A model generated the notes under the pieces. That model ran no database searches and was not told where the DNA came from. It worked only from the letters and a program-made list of their open reading frames with translations. A stretch of 64,000 nucleotides of DNA from Pholiota molesta. Its lineage: Eukaryota; Basidiomycota; Agaricomycetes; Agaricales; Strophariaceae. Both the position numbers and the translations under genes were made by a program. How positions within the stretch are numbered: position 1 is the first letter of the stretch; each line of letters starts with the position of its first letter. The DNA is taken from assembly GCA_014925825.1 (NCBI GenBank), contig JACGCK010000088.1, positions 62,001 to 126,000 of the forward strand. The letters are read 5' to 3'. This document shows, piece by piece, positions 34,763-47,761 of this stretch.

Positions 34763-36957
34763 TCAATGACTGAGACTGTCGTACTTGGCGTGGAACGGCG
34801 ACATCGGCGCATGCGTCTGCCCCGCGTTGCCGTACGGGTTGCTGCCCGCGCCTGCCGCGCCGACGTTGAGGTTCAACTGCGAGCGCTTCAGAATATCAGC
34901 CGCGACCTCCTGGCCGTACTGTTCCGCGAGTTGGCTTTGAAAAGAGAGAGCGCAGCGTCAGTGCGGCCTACGATGCAAAGCAAGACACAGAAACATACTT
35001 AGCATAATTTTCCATGATCACCGCCATCGTGCCCATGTTCAGGCGGTACGCCTCGGGCATCATGCCCTTTCCGAACCGGTACGTGATGTGGTTGCTGCAG
35101 AGCAGGCCCGCGATCATCACCGCGAGCTGCAGTGGCACCAGCGCGAACACGACCGTGTACCAGCGCTGCAGCACGAGCCGCTGGAAGGTGAGGTACGGCA
35201 GCTTGCACCCGGGCAGCACGCTCCGCGCGTAGCACGTCTGCGAGATCACGGCCTCGACGAACGGCGAGAAGTACCCGCAGCACTTGAGCGCGTCCTGGAT
35301 CAGCAGCCGGTCCGTCGTCGAGAACAGCCGACTCCACTGCAGGTTGACCTTGCCCTCGAGGTTCAGGCGGCGGCGGCGGTACGTGATGTACCCGGGGACG
35401 ACGAGGAACGCGAAGGTGATCCAGGTGAGGAAGGTGTACATGGCGAGGAAGGAGCGGTTGTTGAGCAGGATGCCGGCCCAGCCGATGACGGCGGTGAGGA
35501 TGCCCACGCACGCGGCGATGGTGGAGAGGATGAGCTCGGGGCGGTTCGCGATGCGCAGGATGTCGCTGTGCGGCCACACGTCGAACCAGGTCAGCAGCAC
35601 GACGACGAGCGCTGCGATGGAGTAGAGCGTGAGCTGTGGGAATGTTGTTTGTGAGCGCTGCGGATCGAAGGGAAGCGGTAAATGGAAGAAGATAACGAAG
35701 ACATGAACTCTTAAAAAAAAGGAGGATTCCTGGCCAGAAGATTGGATATGGATGAAGGGGGTTTTAGGGATGCAATCCCTGAAAACTGCTCAGCGTAGTA
35801 CCCCCTCTGACGCCATTGCCAACAACGGCTTCGACCACGGAGTTGCAGCACAACCCGCATCAGACACAACCAATATACACGTAGGGCCGGAGATATCAGG
35901 TGCAGCACCCGCCTCCGCCTCAACAGCCTCTACAGCAACACCAAGCCACAGCGCCTCCGCAACCGCAGAATCAGGCCCTGCCGCCGTCAAAGAGCAACAA
36001 CAGCAATCCCACAACATCGTCAACAAATACAACCGTCCGCGGCAGCTGTCCCACTCGCCAATAGCAGCAGCAGCATTCACAACCGCCTCTGCCTTCTCTG
36101 CATCAACAACAGCGCTAGTCGCACCCTCCCTAGCATCAATAGCATGGGTAGCAGCACCAAACTCACGCCCAACATCTCGACAGCCTAGCCACACGGAACA
36201 TACGCCGCAGCAGGCACCGCTACCTCCGCTCATCAGCCGCAACAGCCCATTCCCAGGTATCCAGGCCTAACACTACGAGGTGTGCGCTCATGCATTTCCC
36301 GCGGTTGGCATCCATAATCCGAGAGGTTAAATTCCTCGCATCATGAGCCGGACTCTGACGTCTGTGGCCAGACCCAGACAAAAAGCTCCGCCAAAAAAAA
36401 GAAAGAAGAAAAAAGAAAAGAAAAAGCGGTCAGACACGCACGAAGGTATTGGTGACGAAGAGGATCCATTTGAATCTGTTCCACCGCAGCCGCTTATCCG
36501 ACATCCGCGCCTCCCCGCTTTTGAACGCATCGGCGCCCCCGCCGCGCTTGGGAATGTTGATGTCGTCCACGCCCCGCTGCTTCCGTTTCCTCGCACCCCC
36601 GCCCATTGGTGCGATCGGAGAAGCCGAGAACTTGGACGGCAGGTAGTTGACGCTCAGGGAGAGGTTGCCGGTGGAGACGGCCGAGCTGAGCGAGAGGTTG
36701 TCGTGTGAGTTGCGAAAGCCGCCGGGGCTCGCGAAGGGCGCTGAGGGCGGGCTGAGGCCGCCGTAGTCGTTGTTCATGTCGGCGAGGATGTGGCGGGTCG
36801 AGCCAGCTGCTGAGTAGGCGGAGCCAGCGATGGAGGTGCGGCGGGAAGAGCGACTGCGGAGAAGAGCAAAACGTGGTCGTGAGGACAGCTCATCAAAAGG
36901 CCTCAGAAGCCCGGCAGACCGCAGACAAGGCTGTACTCACGGCGAGTTGTTATCCAT
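34763..36957 (-). CDS. Fungal tetraspanin
   Basis: Four exons on the minus strand: 36941-36957 (MDNNSP), 36442-36853, 34999-35633 and 34763-34934; 411 residues in frame. About 130 Ser/Pro/Gly-rich cytosolic residues precede helix 1 (WILFVTNTF joined to LTLYSIAALVVVLL). Further helices: LILSTIAACVGILTAVIGWA, FLAMYTFLTWITFAFLVVPG, and VVFALVPLQLAVMIAGLL. The large outer loop has the tetraspanin CCG signature (LKCCGYFSPF) and further Cys (QTCYARSVLPGC). The tail is short and Gly/Asn/Pro-rich. In fungi such proteins act in plasma-membrane organisation during infection and development. The 808-bp intron between exons 2 and 3 is exceptional here. Stop at 34763. Confidence 0.85.
35634..36441 (-). 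other. Unusually long tetraspanin intron with an internal open frame
   Basis: The intron is bounded by GTGCGT and CCCACAG and splits helix 1. It contains a plus-strand open frame at 35752-36270 (172 residues, Ala/Ser/Thr/Gln-rich, with QQQQS and repeated TAS words) and an overlapping minus-strand frame at 35790-36242. Low-complexity CAGCA/GCAACA repetition explains the long frames on both strands. No domain is visible; I do not call a gene. Confidence 0.6.
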
Positions 36958-36959
36958 CT

Positions 36960-39900
36960 GGTTAGCGCGCCCGTGTCAACGGAACAGGCAGATGTATTAG
37001 AAGTAAGGAGCGTCGATAGTACGTGTTTGTGGTGGTAGATGTCGAGGACGGTAAGGACGAGAAGAGGACCAGCAGGATGGCGGTTGCGTAAGAGATGAAA
37101 TCAAAAGCGTCAGAAAAAATACCCATGGGAAAATGAATTGATTGCACCAAATGGGGCTTTCTGCGCCTACGCGCTCGACCTGGTGGCCGTTTGAGTCGAG
37201 ATACGTCGACCACACGCGCTGCATATGCGGGGAAGGGGCGGGGGAGGTGTTAGAGTGAGTGCAAGACGCTGTTTTGTTTGATATTCCCTATCATATCCTC
37301 CGTTTCCCACTTCACATGCTACCCACCCGAACAACATTGATCTACAGAATACCGCGAACGTTCCATGTCACCTGCCCACATGCGTCCTCAACGTCTCCCT
37401 CCGAGCATAAACATCAGTCGAGCGGCCTTGTTCCCAATGCACGCCTCGCAAAACAACAGCGCGTCCCGACTCCCGAGGCGGTCCAGCAGGAACCGAAGAG
37501 AGGTAAACGAGGCTCAAGAATTTAAAGAAACCCCCTAACAACCAATTTTATTGGCACGTGATCAATGGTTTCAGGCTCCGCTAATCAGAATAGGCACAAC
37601 TGCGCAGTTTTCTGCCAGCACTCTAGCTCGTCTTTGGCCAATTAATCCCACATCTGGTGGTACATACTCGTTACCTATAGAGCAAGGATTTTTTTGGCAT
37701 CGCGGGCTGGTTCAAACGACGATAAACCCGGCGCAGAGGGACTCAACTTAGCCTGTCACCGATGCCCACTCGCCTATCACACATAGCGCCAAGCACTACC
37801 AACTAAATATTGTCCGTTATCACCCCACCATCCCCAGTCCACCATCAAAATCGCGGGAGTGTCCTGAGTGCCCACTCTTCTCTCCTCTCTACAATCTACC
37901 TCGCGTCTTCCCTAGTCTTCCCTTCACCCCCGCATCGACATGATTACCACTACCTTCCCCTTCCCAGCGAGTTGTGAATGTACTTAAATCACTCAGACGT
38001 CGCACGACACCCTCCCTGAACCTCGGGCTCAGACTGGGCTCAGATCTAATTCCTCAGACCCTCGGCAAATTCAAATGATGTGCCACGGCCCACAGCGACC
38101 GCACGATGCGATAGTCATCGGTCCGCTACCCGTGGTCTTCAGTGGTAAATAGCATCCCGAAGTTGTCCATGATTAAGCGCCTCCTGAGCTAGACAACTAT
38201 ACTAGGTCAAGAAATCTCTTAAGTAGTGCTAGAATTCCATACAATGGTCACGACTGTGAGAACTAGATTACAAGGGTATTAGAATTTGAAAGCGCTGCTG
38301 GGAATGCTCGGAATACTTCTCATGTTTGCAAGGCAATTTTCCATTAGAATTCTACGGAATTCATTAGAATCTAACTGTTTATTGGAATATAACTGTTCAT
38401 TACAATGAATCGTCAAGCTGGAATCTAATGTGAGGGATTCCAATGCGACAAGTGATTAAACCGTTGCAAAGGCCGTCTTGTCATATTCTGTCACTTTGCC
38501 CAGCTTCTGAATCCACTATATAAAGCCAAAATAATACATACGAACCAATCACTTTTGGAATACGCACGTACTTTGTTTCAAATCCTACATAACGTCGGGC
38601 ATTCTCGAAAATTATGCGTGAAATGACTAGTAAGCTCCGTCAATGATAGGTATGCGATTCCACACATTTTCCATTCCTACGAGCTCCACTTAGGTCGGCC
38701 TCTTTCGACTTTCGTCCGTTTCTTAGTAATTTTTACCTTCATTTCGACTTCACTTCGCCTTCCGAATTTAAGTTATCACACCAAGTAGGAAGAATCGTAG
38801 ACGATTGTTCGACGCTCTAGTTTTTAATATTTCTAGATGGTTCCTAAGTTGACCCAGCTGTTGCTTGAGTTGTGCTGCAGGGAAAATCCTGCTTTGAACT
38901 AGAGAATACGGTACGAAAAGATTCAAATATCCTGCGGGACATGTTATTGATTCGACTTGAGAAGGGGAGACCACAATTCCCGCTCAATCTCGCTGGATGT
39001 TGAGAAATTGGGATCTTGGCAATTGCATCATTTCTTATCTCTGCAGTTTGACTTCAAGGCGTTTGATTCCGAATCATCGAGAACTCGACAAGGACGCCGC
39101 CTCCATGGATTTAGCGTATGCAAAATAGAAATACATCATCGACAAAGGCTAAGTAAGCTTTCGCGATAAGGCATTTAAAATCTCTTGAGACGCTAGGGGT
39201 ACTATCCCAATACTATCCCGTCGTCGACTCTGTTAATACTTATAAGATGACGTGCATACCCATTCAGATCCAACTCTATGCATCGAATTGAATGCATCCT
39301 TCCTCTTGTAAGAATCGTCTGATCACTGGTGTCGCTCGCCACTCGGCCACTTTGATCTAATATAGAAGATCTCTCCTGACCGCATGTGAGTAACGCTCAC
39401 CTCAAATTCCATTCCCATGACCGTTGTGATTTCGATGAAATTTCTATTTTTATCTCTGTGGACCAGCGTGCCACTGGTATGTACAGAACCAGAAGAAGTC
39501 TAATCACCTACTTAAAACCAGCGATTATCAGCTCCTATCTCTGTCGCAGTACAACATCGATGATAACAAAATATGATTATGGCCACCGTAAATTTTCGTC
39601 AAGTAAAATCAGTAAAGGCAATTTTATTTTGGCTCAGGTATAAGCAGGTTGAACCCGTTAAAAAACACGCTCGCGCCCTGGCTGACTCAGCCCCGTCACC
39701 AGTGACTGATGCCAAGGGCGCGCCACATTTGCCGACGCCCACGCCGTTGCCGGGGGGAAGGCGGCGGTCAACAAAGGAGAAGGAAAACAAGGTCGGCGCG
39801 CATGCGCGTACGGTGCAAACGAAAAATGGTACATTGTAGATACAATAAAATAAAAATAAAACGAGAGAGAGAGAGCGAGAGAGAGAGAGAGAGAAAAAGT

Positions 39901-40730
39901 GCGCACAGTTCTAATACCGCAAGGACCACATAGGAATAGAGAACGGGCCCTAAAACGTAGGTACCCACTGCGTCGCGCCATAAAGATGGGACCAAGCATA
40001 CGGCCAGGAAAGTAGCAACGATGAACTGGTGAGTATGGAGTGCATAGATGGAACCAATGGTCGCAAAGGGGGCGAGCTCCATGGGTATTCCAGGCGGCGG
40101 CATCGGAGGGAAGGGCCATACTGTGAAGAGCTTCAGGAACGTTAGGAAAGGGCATGGCCCTATAGTAGGCGGCAACGCCAGATGGGTTTCAACCACTGGC
40201 AAGGGGGCATTGTGGATGGGGGATTCTTCAAGTGTGCTGGACGGTATAAATAATTTCTAACTGAACCTTGTCCGATGCACGCAGCACATCGTGGCAGGGT
40301 CGTGGTCAAGTCGTGGATATGGGGGTGCAGCCTGTCACACAACAGTCAAGGGACTATACGTACATTCTAAACGTCCTGCGATCGCCCAAAATCTCACCGA
40401 ACTGCCCCAAATGCCACCGACCAATTCAAATGTCACTCTTCTCATCCTGCATCAAAAGTAATAGAAATATGCTGCAGCCTGCGAAGCTAGCACCAGCCAA
40501 AAAAATGACGTTCAGAGAAATATTGAGGGGGGGAAAGGACGTTTGGATGCCAAGAAAGCAGACGTTTTGAAGGAGAGAACGTCATTTTCTTGGTCCTCCT
40601 ACCCATGCATGAATGGCAATTCAACGAATTTCCTTATTGAGAACCAGCTTTTTGAACGCCATAATAGTCCTCGCTCATATGTTGTTTTCAAACAATGATG
40701 TATTGACTATGAACTGGCTATATATGGTCG
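36960..40730. other. Gene-poor stretch
   Basis: Only short frames. Between 38.2 and 38.45 kb there is an AT-rich patch with repeated ATTAGAATTC, TTGGAATATAACTG and GGAATCTAATG words. A purine microsatellite lies at 39.86 kb. The frames at 39.66-40.26 kb on both strands are Ser/Leu or Arg/Glu runs caused by the microsatellite and GC-rich repeats. Confidence 0.4.
39863..39894. repeat. GA microsatellite
   Basis: About 16 GA units with one GC interruption at 39876. It creates the Arg/Glu-Ser/Leu frames seen on the two strands. Confidence 0.9.
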
Positions 40731-40735
40731 ACTAA

Positions 40736-41385
40736 CTAATCCCTACATACTCGTGCCTGTATAGCTGCCTTGTCAGATTCCTTGTCAGAAACGGCTGCCT
40801 TTGCGCAGTGGCTGTTCCTAATCCCTGGCCATCGCGGGCCGCGGCTCGTCCTGGCGTTACAGCCACCTGCTGCAGAGTACGAGCCGCTCTGCCCAGCGCT
40901 CGCGGCGGCGCTGCGCTCCGCAGGCTCCGCCTCCTCCCCGCCGTCCGCGCTGAACCCGTCATTTTCGTCTTCCCAAACTAGCACGCTCTCGAAACACCCT
41001 GCACCTGCTCCAGTGAGAAGAACATGTCGCCCGCGCCCGCGCCGAGGCTGCTGGAGGAGCGCTCGAGCTTGAGCGCGTGCGGTGGGGCGAGCTCGAGCAT
41101 GGCATGTGAGAGAGTCGAAGCGGGATTGCCTGATTTGTCACTACGCGCGTCGTACTCTGTAGGCTTCGTCTTCCAGAGGCAGCCGGAAGCTCTCCTTGAG
41201 CTAGCGGAGCACGGTGAGGACTTCGAGGGCACCGCGGCGGATGAAAGTGATCGGGTGATGCAAAAGGAATCTATGATGAGGTGAGCACTGTCCTTGAACT
41301 TCATGGCATACGCACCGCACTTATTTTGTCTTCCCTCTGCAGATAGCCTTCGAGCGTCAAGAAGCAACACCCATCTGGAATGCGT
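40736..41385 (-). pseudogene. Unidentified broken coding relic
   Basis: Minus-strand pieces in changing frames look protein-like: NKCGAYAMKFKD, then after an intron-like gap ITFIRRGALEVLTVLR, a TAG, LKESFRLPLEDEAY, then LSHAMLELAPPHALKLERSS, SLGAGAGDMFFSLEQVQ and VLVWEDENDGFSADGG. Two frameshifts and one stop join them. Composition is GC-rich, unlike the flanks. I do not know the family. Confidence 0.35.
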
Positions 41386-41399
41386 AGTGAGTAGGCTGT

Positions 41400-42430
41400 T
41401 GCTCGTCTCTGCAGCCGTGATATTGCTTACCGCCTCTCATAGCACCTGGAAGACCTTTCGCCGTCGCCGATTATGCGCGATACGCCGGCGCTGTGGGCCA
41501 GCGAGCCTCGTGCTGTTTAAAGCCAGGGTATGTCAGTCAACACTACTTAGTTCAAATAACCGCACTCACGAGTCACCCATATCCCGAGGAAGCAAGTACG
41601 CCATCCTCGCTTTCAATCCATCGGCACTTTGACCGCCCGTTATCGTCCTCGTCGTGGGTAATTGGAACTGTTCGAATACTGAGCCGAGTCGTTCACACCG
41701 TCGTTTATGGGCCAGGCCGAGGCGCAGTCCCGCAGGCCCTCCGCGCACTCGTTCGTATGTAGCGCAAAGGAGGCGCGTTGACTTCAAGGGGATTCCTGCA
41801 TGGTCGCATCGGCACTGCACTTACCGATGCCCTTGCACTGCGCTGCGCCCTCGCAGATCGGCCTTCCGCACCTGGTAGGCGGCCGACCTCGTCTCCAACA
41901 GCGATCGTCGCGTTGTCTCGTCCGCAACGCCCTCGCGAGTCGAATCGCTGCCGTCCAAGCCACGCTGTGAGTCGTCCATTGTGGCTCTGCTCCGATGTCC
42001 GTATATCGACCCTGTCGTCGCTGCGCCGCCTGTTTCCCTCGGCTGTGAGCATGATGCTGAGTGGAGGGGAGATGGTATGGGATCTACACACCTGGGCACT
42101 GCGCGCAGTCTGCGCTGCTTGGCTCCCTGACCACGAACCGGGCGATCTGAACATCGAATGCTCGCCCATGTCGTCCATATCTCCTGCTTGCGCGCCGTTC
42201 GTGCCCCGGCGTTGCCCAGTGCCCAGTGTTGGCCTTCGTGACGGTCGCAGGTATCGCGCATAAGCAGGGTGGTATCTTTTCTGTTCCGTGGTGATGGTGG
42301 TGGACGGAGAGACAATGCGTGGGCACGGCTGCTGCAGTGATGTCCGCGTCCTTGAAGTTGAACATCAATACTAGCCCGTGCTGCGGGCACAAAATTTCAA
42401 CTTTTAGGCCGGAGAACATATTGACAGATA
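41400..42430. other. No supported gene
   Basis: GC-rich with many overlapping frames on both strands (for example 41778-42263 plus and 41821-42390 minus) but no domain and no clear splice pattern. Confidence 0.35.
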
Positions 42431-42433
42431 CTG

Positions 42434-42560
42434 TATATAAAATGTGTGTAAAACAGTATTCCCCTGTGGTGTAGTGGGCTATGATCCAAAGGCTGTGTTC
42501 AACGCTGGTCGATTACGTCATACTACCTGAGGTCAACGGTTCGATTCTATTCCAATGCAT
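42434..42560 (+). ncRNA. tRNA-like Pol III promoter (tRNA pseudogene or SINE head)
   Basis: A box TGGTGTAGTGGG at 42467-42478 and B box GGTTCGATTCT at 42538-42548, 71 bp apart, wider than in an intronless tRNA. The arm around the B box (AACGG, TTCGATT, CTATT) pairs in four of five positions. TATATAA at 42434 precedes it by about 30 bp and T runs of 5 and 6 follow at about 42602-42632. I could not close an acceptor stem, so this is a decayed or intron-bearing tRNA gene or the head of a tRNA-derived SINE. Confidence 0.35.
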
Positions 42561-43126
42561 TCTAAAGTCTTTATTGTTGAATAGGATCTGTAGAGTAAGT
42601 GGTTTTTGCTCGTGTTTTTATTTTTTATATGTATTTTCTCTATTATTGCAAGTCAATTTCCAAGAGGTGGAAAAGTAGATATTCTCTTATTCTAATGGTA
42701 TAGAAGAATGATGGACATTGAAGCTTTGAAGTGCGAGATGCGGATTTTTGACACGATTCAAACTCCGATTGAATTATGGGGTGCACGTCTGAAAGGGCCC
42801 ACCTTAATGGAATATAGAAACAGGGAAGATGGACATTTTTCCTCCTAAAAAGCCCAAGGTATGTTCTCAATATGTCTAACTATGCATAAAAATTGTCCGC
42901 TTTGAAAAATCTTTTTATTTCATGGAGTTATTGTGGAATGACTTAAGGGAAACTTAAGGGCATTCTGCATCACATGACACATTAAGCGCCCACTTCATTT
43001 CATTGACTTGATTGCCTGAAACCTGTCTCATTTCTTCCTTCCTTCGTCCTTCCACTTAGCTGCTATCGGACAGGCAATCTACTATTCTCTGCGCCATTAT
43101 TTTCTACTCTAGTACTATTTTTTATT

Positions 43127-45362
43127 ATGGGAATCAATGACTTGTGGCTGGTATGTTCAAAAACATTTAATTATTCCAACTTGAAGCTAACTCTGTAGGT
43201 GCGGTTGACTTGCAGGCTCTTTCTCCTGCATCTCACAACCGCACATTGACACAACTTACAATCTCAGAGGGATTTGAGGTCCAACGCCGTTCAGATTGTT
43301 GCTTGCGCATCGGAGTAGATTCAAGGTTAGACTTGTTTTTCCATCATGATGTCACTATTAACTACCCTGTAAATCTCTAGCGTGTGGATGAACCAAGCCC
43401 AATTGGCCAACAACAACAAGCAATCTAAGCGTCGAATTGGCACTCGAGCTGGTGAGAATCCAGCTGTCCGAACTTTGTTTTACCGCCTTTGTCGTCTCTT
43501 GACCCTGCCCATCGTACCTATATTTGTTTTCGATGGCCCCCGTCGGCCATCAATGAAACGAAACACCGCTGTGAAGACAAAAAAACCTCATTGGCTTACA
43601 TTACCATTCCAAAAGTTTATTGAAGCCTTTGGGTTTTCGTGGTATATGGTGCGTCTTTTATTATATCATCTTTCAAAGCTATTTACTAATTGTAAACTAA
43701 CTGCTACTTTCTACTAGGCTCCAGGAGAAGCCGAAGCCGAGCTTGCAGAGCTCAATAGGAGAGATCAAATTGACGCAATCATCTCAGAGGATAGCGACGC
43801 TATGGTTTTTGGCGCTCGTTGCGTCATCCGGATGTAGGTGACTTGGAATCCATCTTATCAAAATTTCTGATAATCTCGAAACTACGTACACAGGAAAAAT
43901 GTACAGGAAGTTGGTGACCGGATCACTGTCTTTGATGTGAAGTCTATTGAAGCCCATCCTGACGTCTCATTGGATCATGGAGCGCTTTTCTTCATGGCAA
44001 TATTATGTGGTGGTGACTACCACAAGGTACGTCATATCTGATTTGTTGTGTATAATCCTCATTATCTTGAATACAGGCTGGGCTCAGTGGATGCGGATGG
44101 AAAACAGCATGTCGACTTGCTAGGACCGAGCTTGCACACTCCCTATTTGTGGTTGCCGTTTCCTCACCATCTCATGAAGCTTTACGCGCTTTTCTCCCTG
44201 AATGGCGTGAATCATTCCGAACTCTTTTAGCACAAGATCCGGATAACAAATTGGGTAAAAGGTATCCATCACTAGCCCAAAAAGTGACAGATGAATTCCC
44301 ATGCACCGACGTACTTCTGCAGTACGCCCAGCCAGTTACATCTTGGACAATAGGCCAGACTCCAGATCAGTCCTTGTGGTATTTCCGTCAGCCCTGCTTT
44401 GCCGAGATTGGAGTACTATGCGAGAAATACTTCTCATGGGGTTCCTCTGGGGATATGGCATCTCGATGCAAGGAGACATTGTGGCCAGGTATTGTGGTTC
44501 GATATCTAGTGGCGCAGGTACGTGGAATATTACTGCTCAGTACGGCATATTGATTTTACCTGTTAGCGAAACTTGAATACCAGCAATGTGCATAAAGCTG
44601 TAATGGATCACGCGGATGCTGCGAACTTCAAGGGAGAATCAAGCAGCATCATGAACGTCCATATCCTCCGCATTTTCCAATCAAGGCTCGGACCTGGACC
44701 GAGCACCACACATCCTGATGTTCATGGTTACACTATCCAGATTTCAACGCACATCCTTCTTCGGGACAACATTGCTAGGCTAGATGCTTCAATACAGTCG
44801 CTTGCGATGAAGCAAAGTAGTATCAACACTTCATTTTGGGTCCCTGCATCCATCCTTCAAGCCGCGGTTCCAGACCTGGTTAAGCGGTTCAAGGGAAAGC
44901 AGCCTAAATTACCAACTGCTTATCCTCAGGTACGTTATTTCCATTGAATCTCGACTTGAGACCTGGTATGCTAATGTACTCCGTAGCTTCTCGTCCCTTC
45001 GTTAGATAACAATTCGGAAGATGCATCAGATGTAATGTTCATCGAAGGAACCTCCCAACCAGTGCCAAAACCCAAGCATCTGGGCTTTTTCGATTTATGT
45101 ATGACGCAGCCTTCATCCCTTTTCTCCGTGAAGACTGCTCTGACCATCCTTGGCAGCTGTAGACGTTCCTCCCAGCATCCAGTGGGCCGACAACGACCCT
45201 GCCATCAAGGCAGAGTTTGTTGAGGGATCTTCTGCCATTGGCGCTACTTGTGGCAGCGACCATGATTCTGATATAGAAATCATCGAAGGGCCCTTTAAGC
45301 CCAAGCCTAAGTTTCTCGGCTTTTTGGATTTGTGCACGCCATCTCCATCCCCTAGTCTCTGA
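43127..45362 (+). CDS. XPG/GEN1-like structure-specific nuclease
   Basis: Nine exons (43127-43150, 43216-43325, 43381-43648, 43718-43833, 43894-44026, 44077-44517, 44567-44929, 44987-45098, 45163-45362) give an uninterrupted 588-residue protein. The N-terminal XPG domain starts MGINDLWL with metal-binding Asp43 (GVDSSVW). The internal domain begins APGEAEAELAEL with acidic residues 138, 140 and 142 and EDSD at 158-161; the 21-residue spacing matches FEN1 E158/D179 and E160/D181. GGDYHKAGLSGCGW at 211-224 starts the helix-hairpin part. The C-terminus has a duplicated acidic-plus-LGF(F/L)DL segment. These enzymes cut branched DNA; I recall many GEN1-like copies in Agaricomycetes. Likely active. 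Confidence 0.88.
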
Positions 45363-45385
45363 GTGTAGCACCTAAATTTTGCTAT

Positions 45386-45485
45386 GTACGTCCTCCTTGA
45401 TCTGTGTATTGTATGTTCTCCTTAATCTCTGTATTATATGTTCTCTTTGATCTGTATATTGTACGTTCTCTTTGATTTGTATATT
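45386..45485 (+). repeat. Four tandem copies of a 25-nt unit
   Basis: Units such as GTATGTTCTCC joined to TTAATCTCTGTATT repeat four times without a gap, directly behind the stop of the XPG-like gene, so probably within its 3' UTR. The units differ at 2-5 positions each. Confidence 0.85.
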
Positions 45486-45489
45486 TTAC

Positions 45490-47760
45490 GACCCTTGTAT
45501 TACTAGTTAAAGCCCCTCATATATAATATAATACTGTCCACGTAATTCCTAATCTCAACTTTCAACCCTATGCTACGTTGAACAGGTGATTTGTTGATGC
45601 TAGTGCTAGCTCAATCGAGCCTAAGAGCGCCATTATGCAGGCAGTGCACTTCCATGCTTGAAGTTTGAGGATGGTGGCTGGATAAGGCATAGATGAGCTG
45701 ATGATTGCCAAATAAAAAGAAAAGGGCGAACCTTGGTCAAGAAGAGACACCTTGGATGTCTTCCGGAGCTTGTCGCGATGGTGGTATTGAGGATGGCAGC
45801 AGACAGTGATGCCGAGCACTACACTCATGCATCATCGTAAAAGCTGCCGGGTACATTGCGACCTGTTTGGTCAATGTATGCGTTAGTAGCGCATTGTCAT
45901 GGAAGGTAGAGCACATACCAAAGCAGGACATTGTCTACTCAGCGCCTCTGGATCCACGGCGCCTTTCCCGTTTCAATGACTGGGTGGAGATGGGCCGCTT
46001 GCAACACAAGCACAAAACTCGTTCGTCGTCGTTGAGGCTCCACATGGACTTAGAGGGGGTGTAGTGAATACAGAGGATGCAGACATCAAGCAGCGCTGCA
46101 AGGAACCAAGCAGGGCGGCGAGTCATTGTTGAGGAGGACATGGAAGGAGCGTCGAAGGTGCTGGAGACTTGGGAGATGGGCAACTTGAGGTAGGAAGGAG
46201 ACAAGGGCGGTGCACGTCACAGATGGCTGAGAGGGGAGTGCCAGTGGAGCGTGTGGTTAACAGGCGAGCGTAGTGCTCCGGAGACGGAATTTGTGGTGGT
46301 CTGCATTAAAATGGCGGGGGCACGAGGTCCCGCTGTCGTTCGCAAGTGGGGCCCTATGAGTAATACCAGCGGCTGGCGGTCGGTGCGATGTATGGCAGGA
46401 GCCAGTGTCTGCCGCCGTTGTGAGCGATAGATGAGTCCCCTAGGCTCGTCTGTTCCCGCGAAAACCACACCAGCAACCCTGAAGATACCTTGGGGCTGAT
46501 GTGGGCGCTGAGTACCATACACAATGACCTGTTTGGTTGATGTGTGTGTATTAGCAGAGCACCTAAATTGGTGGGAGATGAAGTACGTACCGAAATGAGC
46601 ATATGGCCTCTTTCATGAGCAATGGAATGGGAAACAATCGGCCACTGAGAGGGCTGGCTGCATACTCGGGCCCTAGATGAGCATCTTGTTCCCGCAGTGT
46701 TGAAGGTAGATGACCGGGGGTAGATGCTGGCGAAGGCGCTGGTGGCGCTCGTGCGTCCGAAATGGTGCTGGGCAGTGGTTTCGAGATGCTTGCAGCCATT
46801 ACGAGCACTGGCTTCCGTGATGTACTACATGACTGGGCATAGAATCATAAGTATGAGCATAAGCTAGGAGAAAATGGTGACGTACTTTGGGTATGGCCAA
46901 GGTATGGCGGACGTTGGGGTGCCTTAGCTGATCAGAATCCCAACATGTAATATCTGCCAGCCCTTTGTGCATGCTTGCACTTGCTATCCGAGTTGTATAC
47001 ATTGGCATTGATACCTCCACGCAGCAGGCAGTGGGTGAGAAGAGAGAGGATGGGATGCAACGCCGCTAAGCAGTAGGGTGGGGATGGTGCTGGATGGCGG
47101 AGCAAAGACGTACACACAGCGCAGATGCTCTGCAAGTTCGGTCAAGCATGCAGAGCATGTACATCATCGCTGCCCAAGTCCGTCTACACAGAAGCACTAG
47201 ATACGAAACAAAGCAAATTGGGCGGTGGTGGGTGGGTAAACAAAAGAATGGCCTCTGGCACTTAGACTGACGATGAGGAGGGAGGATGGGTAGCCCATTC
47301 CTGGTGTAGGGCTCTGTAGGACTCCATCAGCACGATTAATATTGCTTGATCTTGGCTTGATCACTTACTTAGTCATCAACGTTGCATCAACGTCCAAACT
47401 CCAAGTCCAAGGACACGATTTGGACACGTTCAACGTTCAACTGCAAGATTCAATGAACCCGACCATTCATCCCAACCTGGTCCAGCCCCGCCTTAGCACA
47501 ACTCTTGAGCATGTCATCTGGATCTGGAGCCAATGGATGAATTTGATGGCAGGCGCAGAGATGTGTGGACGGGCATCAGGCTTAGCGCGCAGCACCTTTG
47601 TCAAATGGCAGGGTGCAAACAAATCCTACGCCATGCTGGGGCTGTCAAGCACGCAGCTCCTGCAGCCACTGGGAACCTGTCAGCAGCGGTCCGTGGCCGT
47701 CCCCCCTCGATGTTGGTGGTGGCATGTTCTGGGCCCCTGGAATCCAACCTGATTCAAACC
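45490..47760. other. Gene-poor stretch with similar minus-strand segments
   Basis: Three minus-strand frames look alike in part: NALLTHTLTKQVAMYP (about 45.87 kb), GALLIHTHQPNRSLCM (about 46.54 kb) and the frame near 46.8 kb. Each is preceded by GTACGT-type donor sequence. They may be diverged copies of one unit, but no domain is recognisable and I call no gene. Confidence 0.35.
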
Positions 47761-47761
47761 T

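Noticed and set aside
35088..35654. 188-residue plus-strand frame
   Set aside because: It is the GC-rich antisense shadow of the tetraspanin exon, made of Glu/Arg/Ala runs, while the minus strand has helices, the CCG signature and consistent splicing.
38200..38460. AT-rich patch with repeated ATTAGAATTC words as a MITE
   Set aside because: No clear terminal inverted repeats or target-site duplication could be seen.
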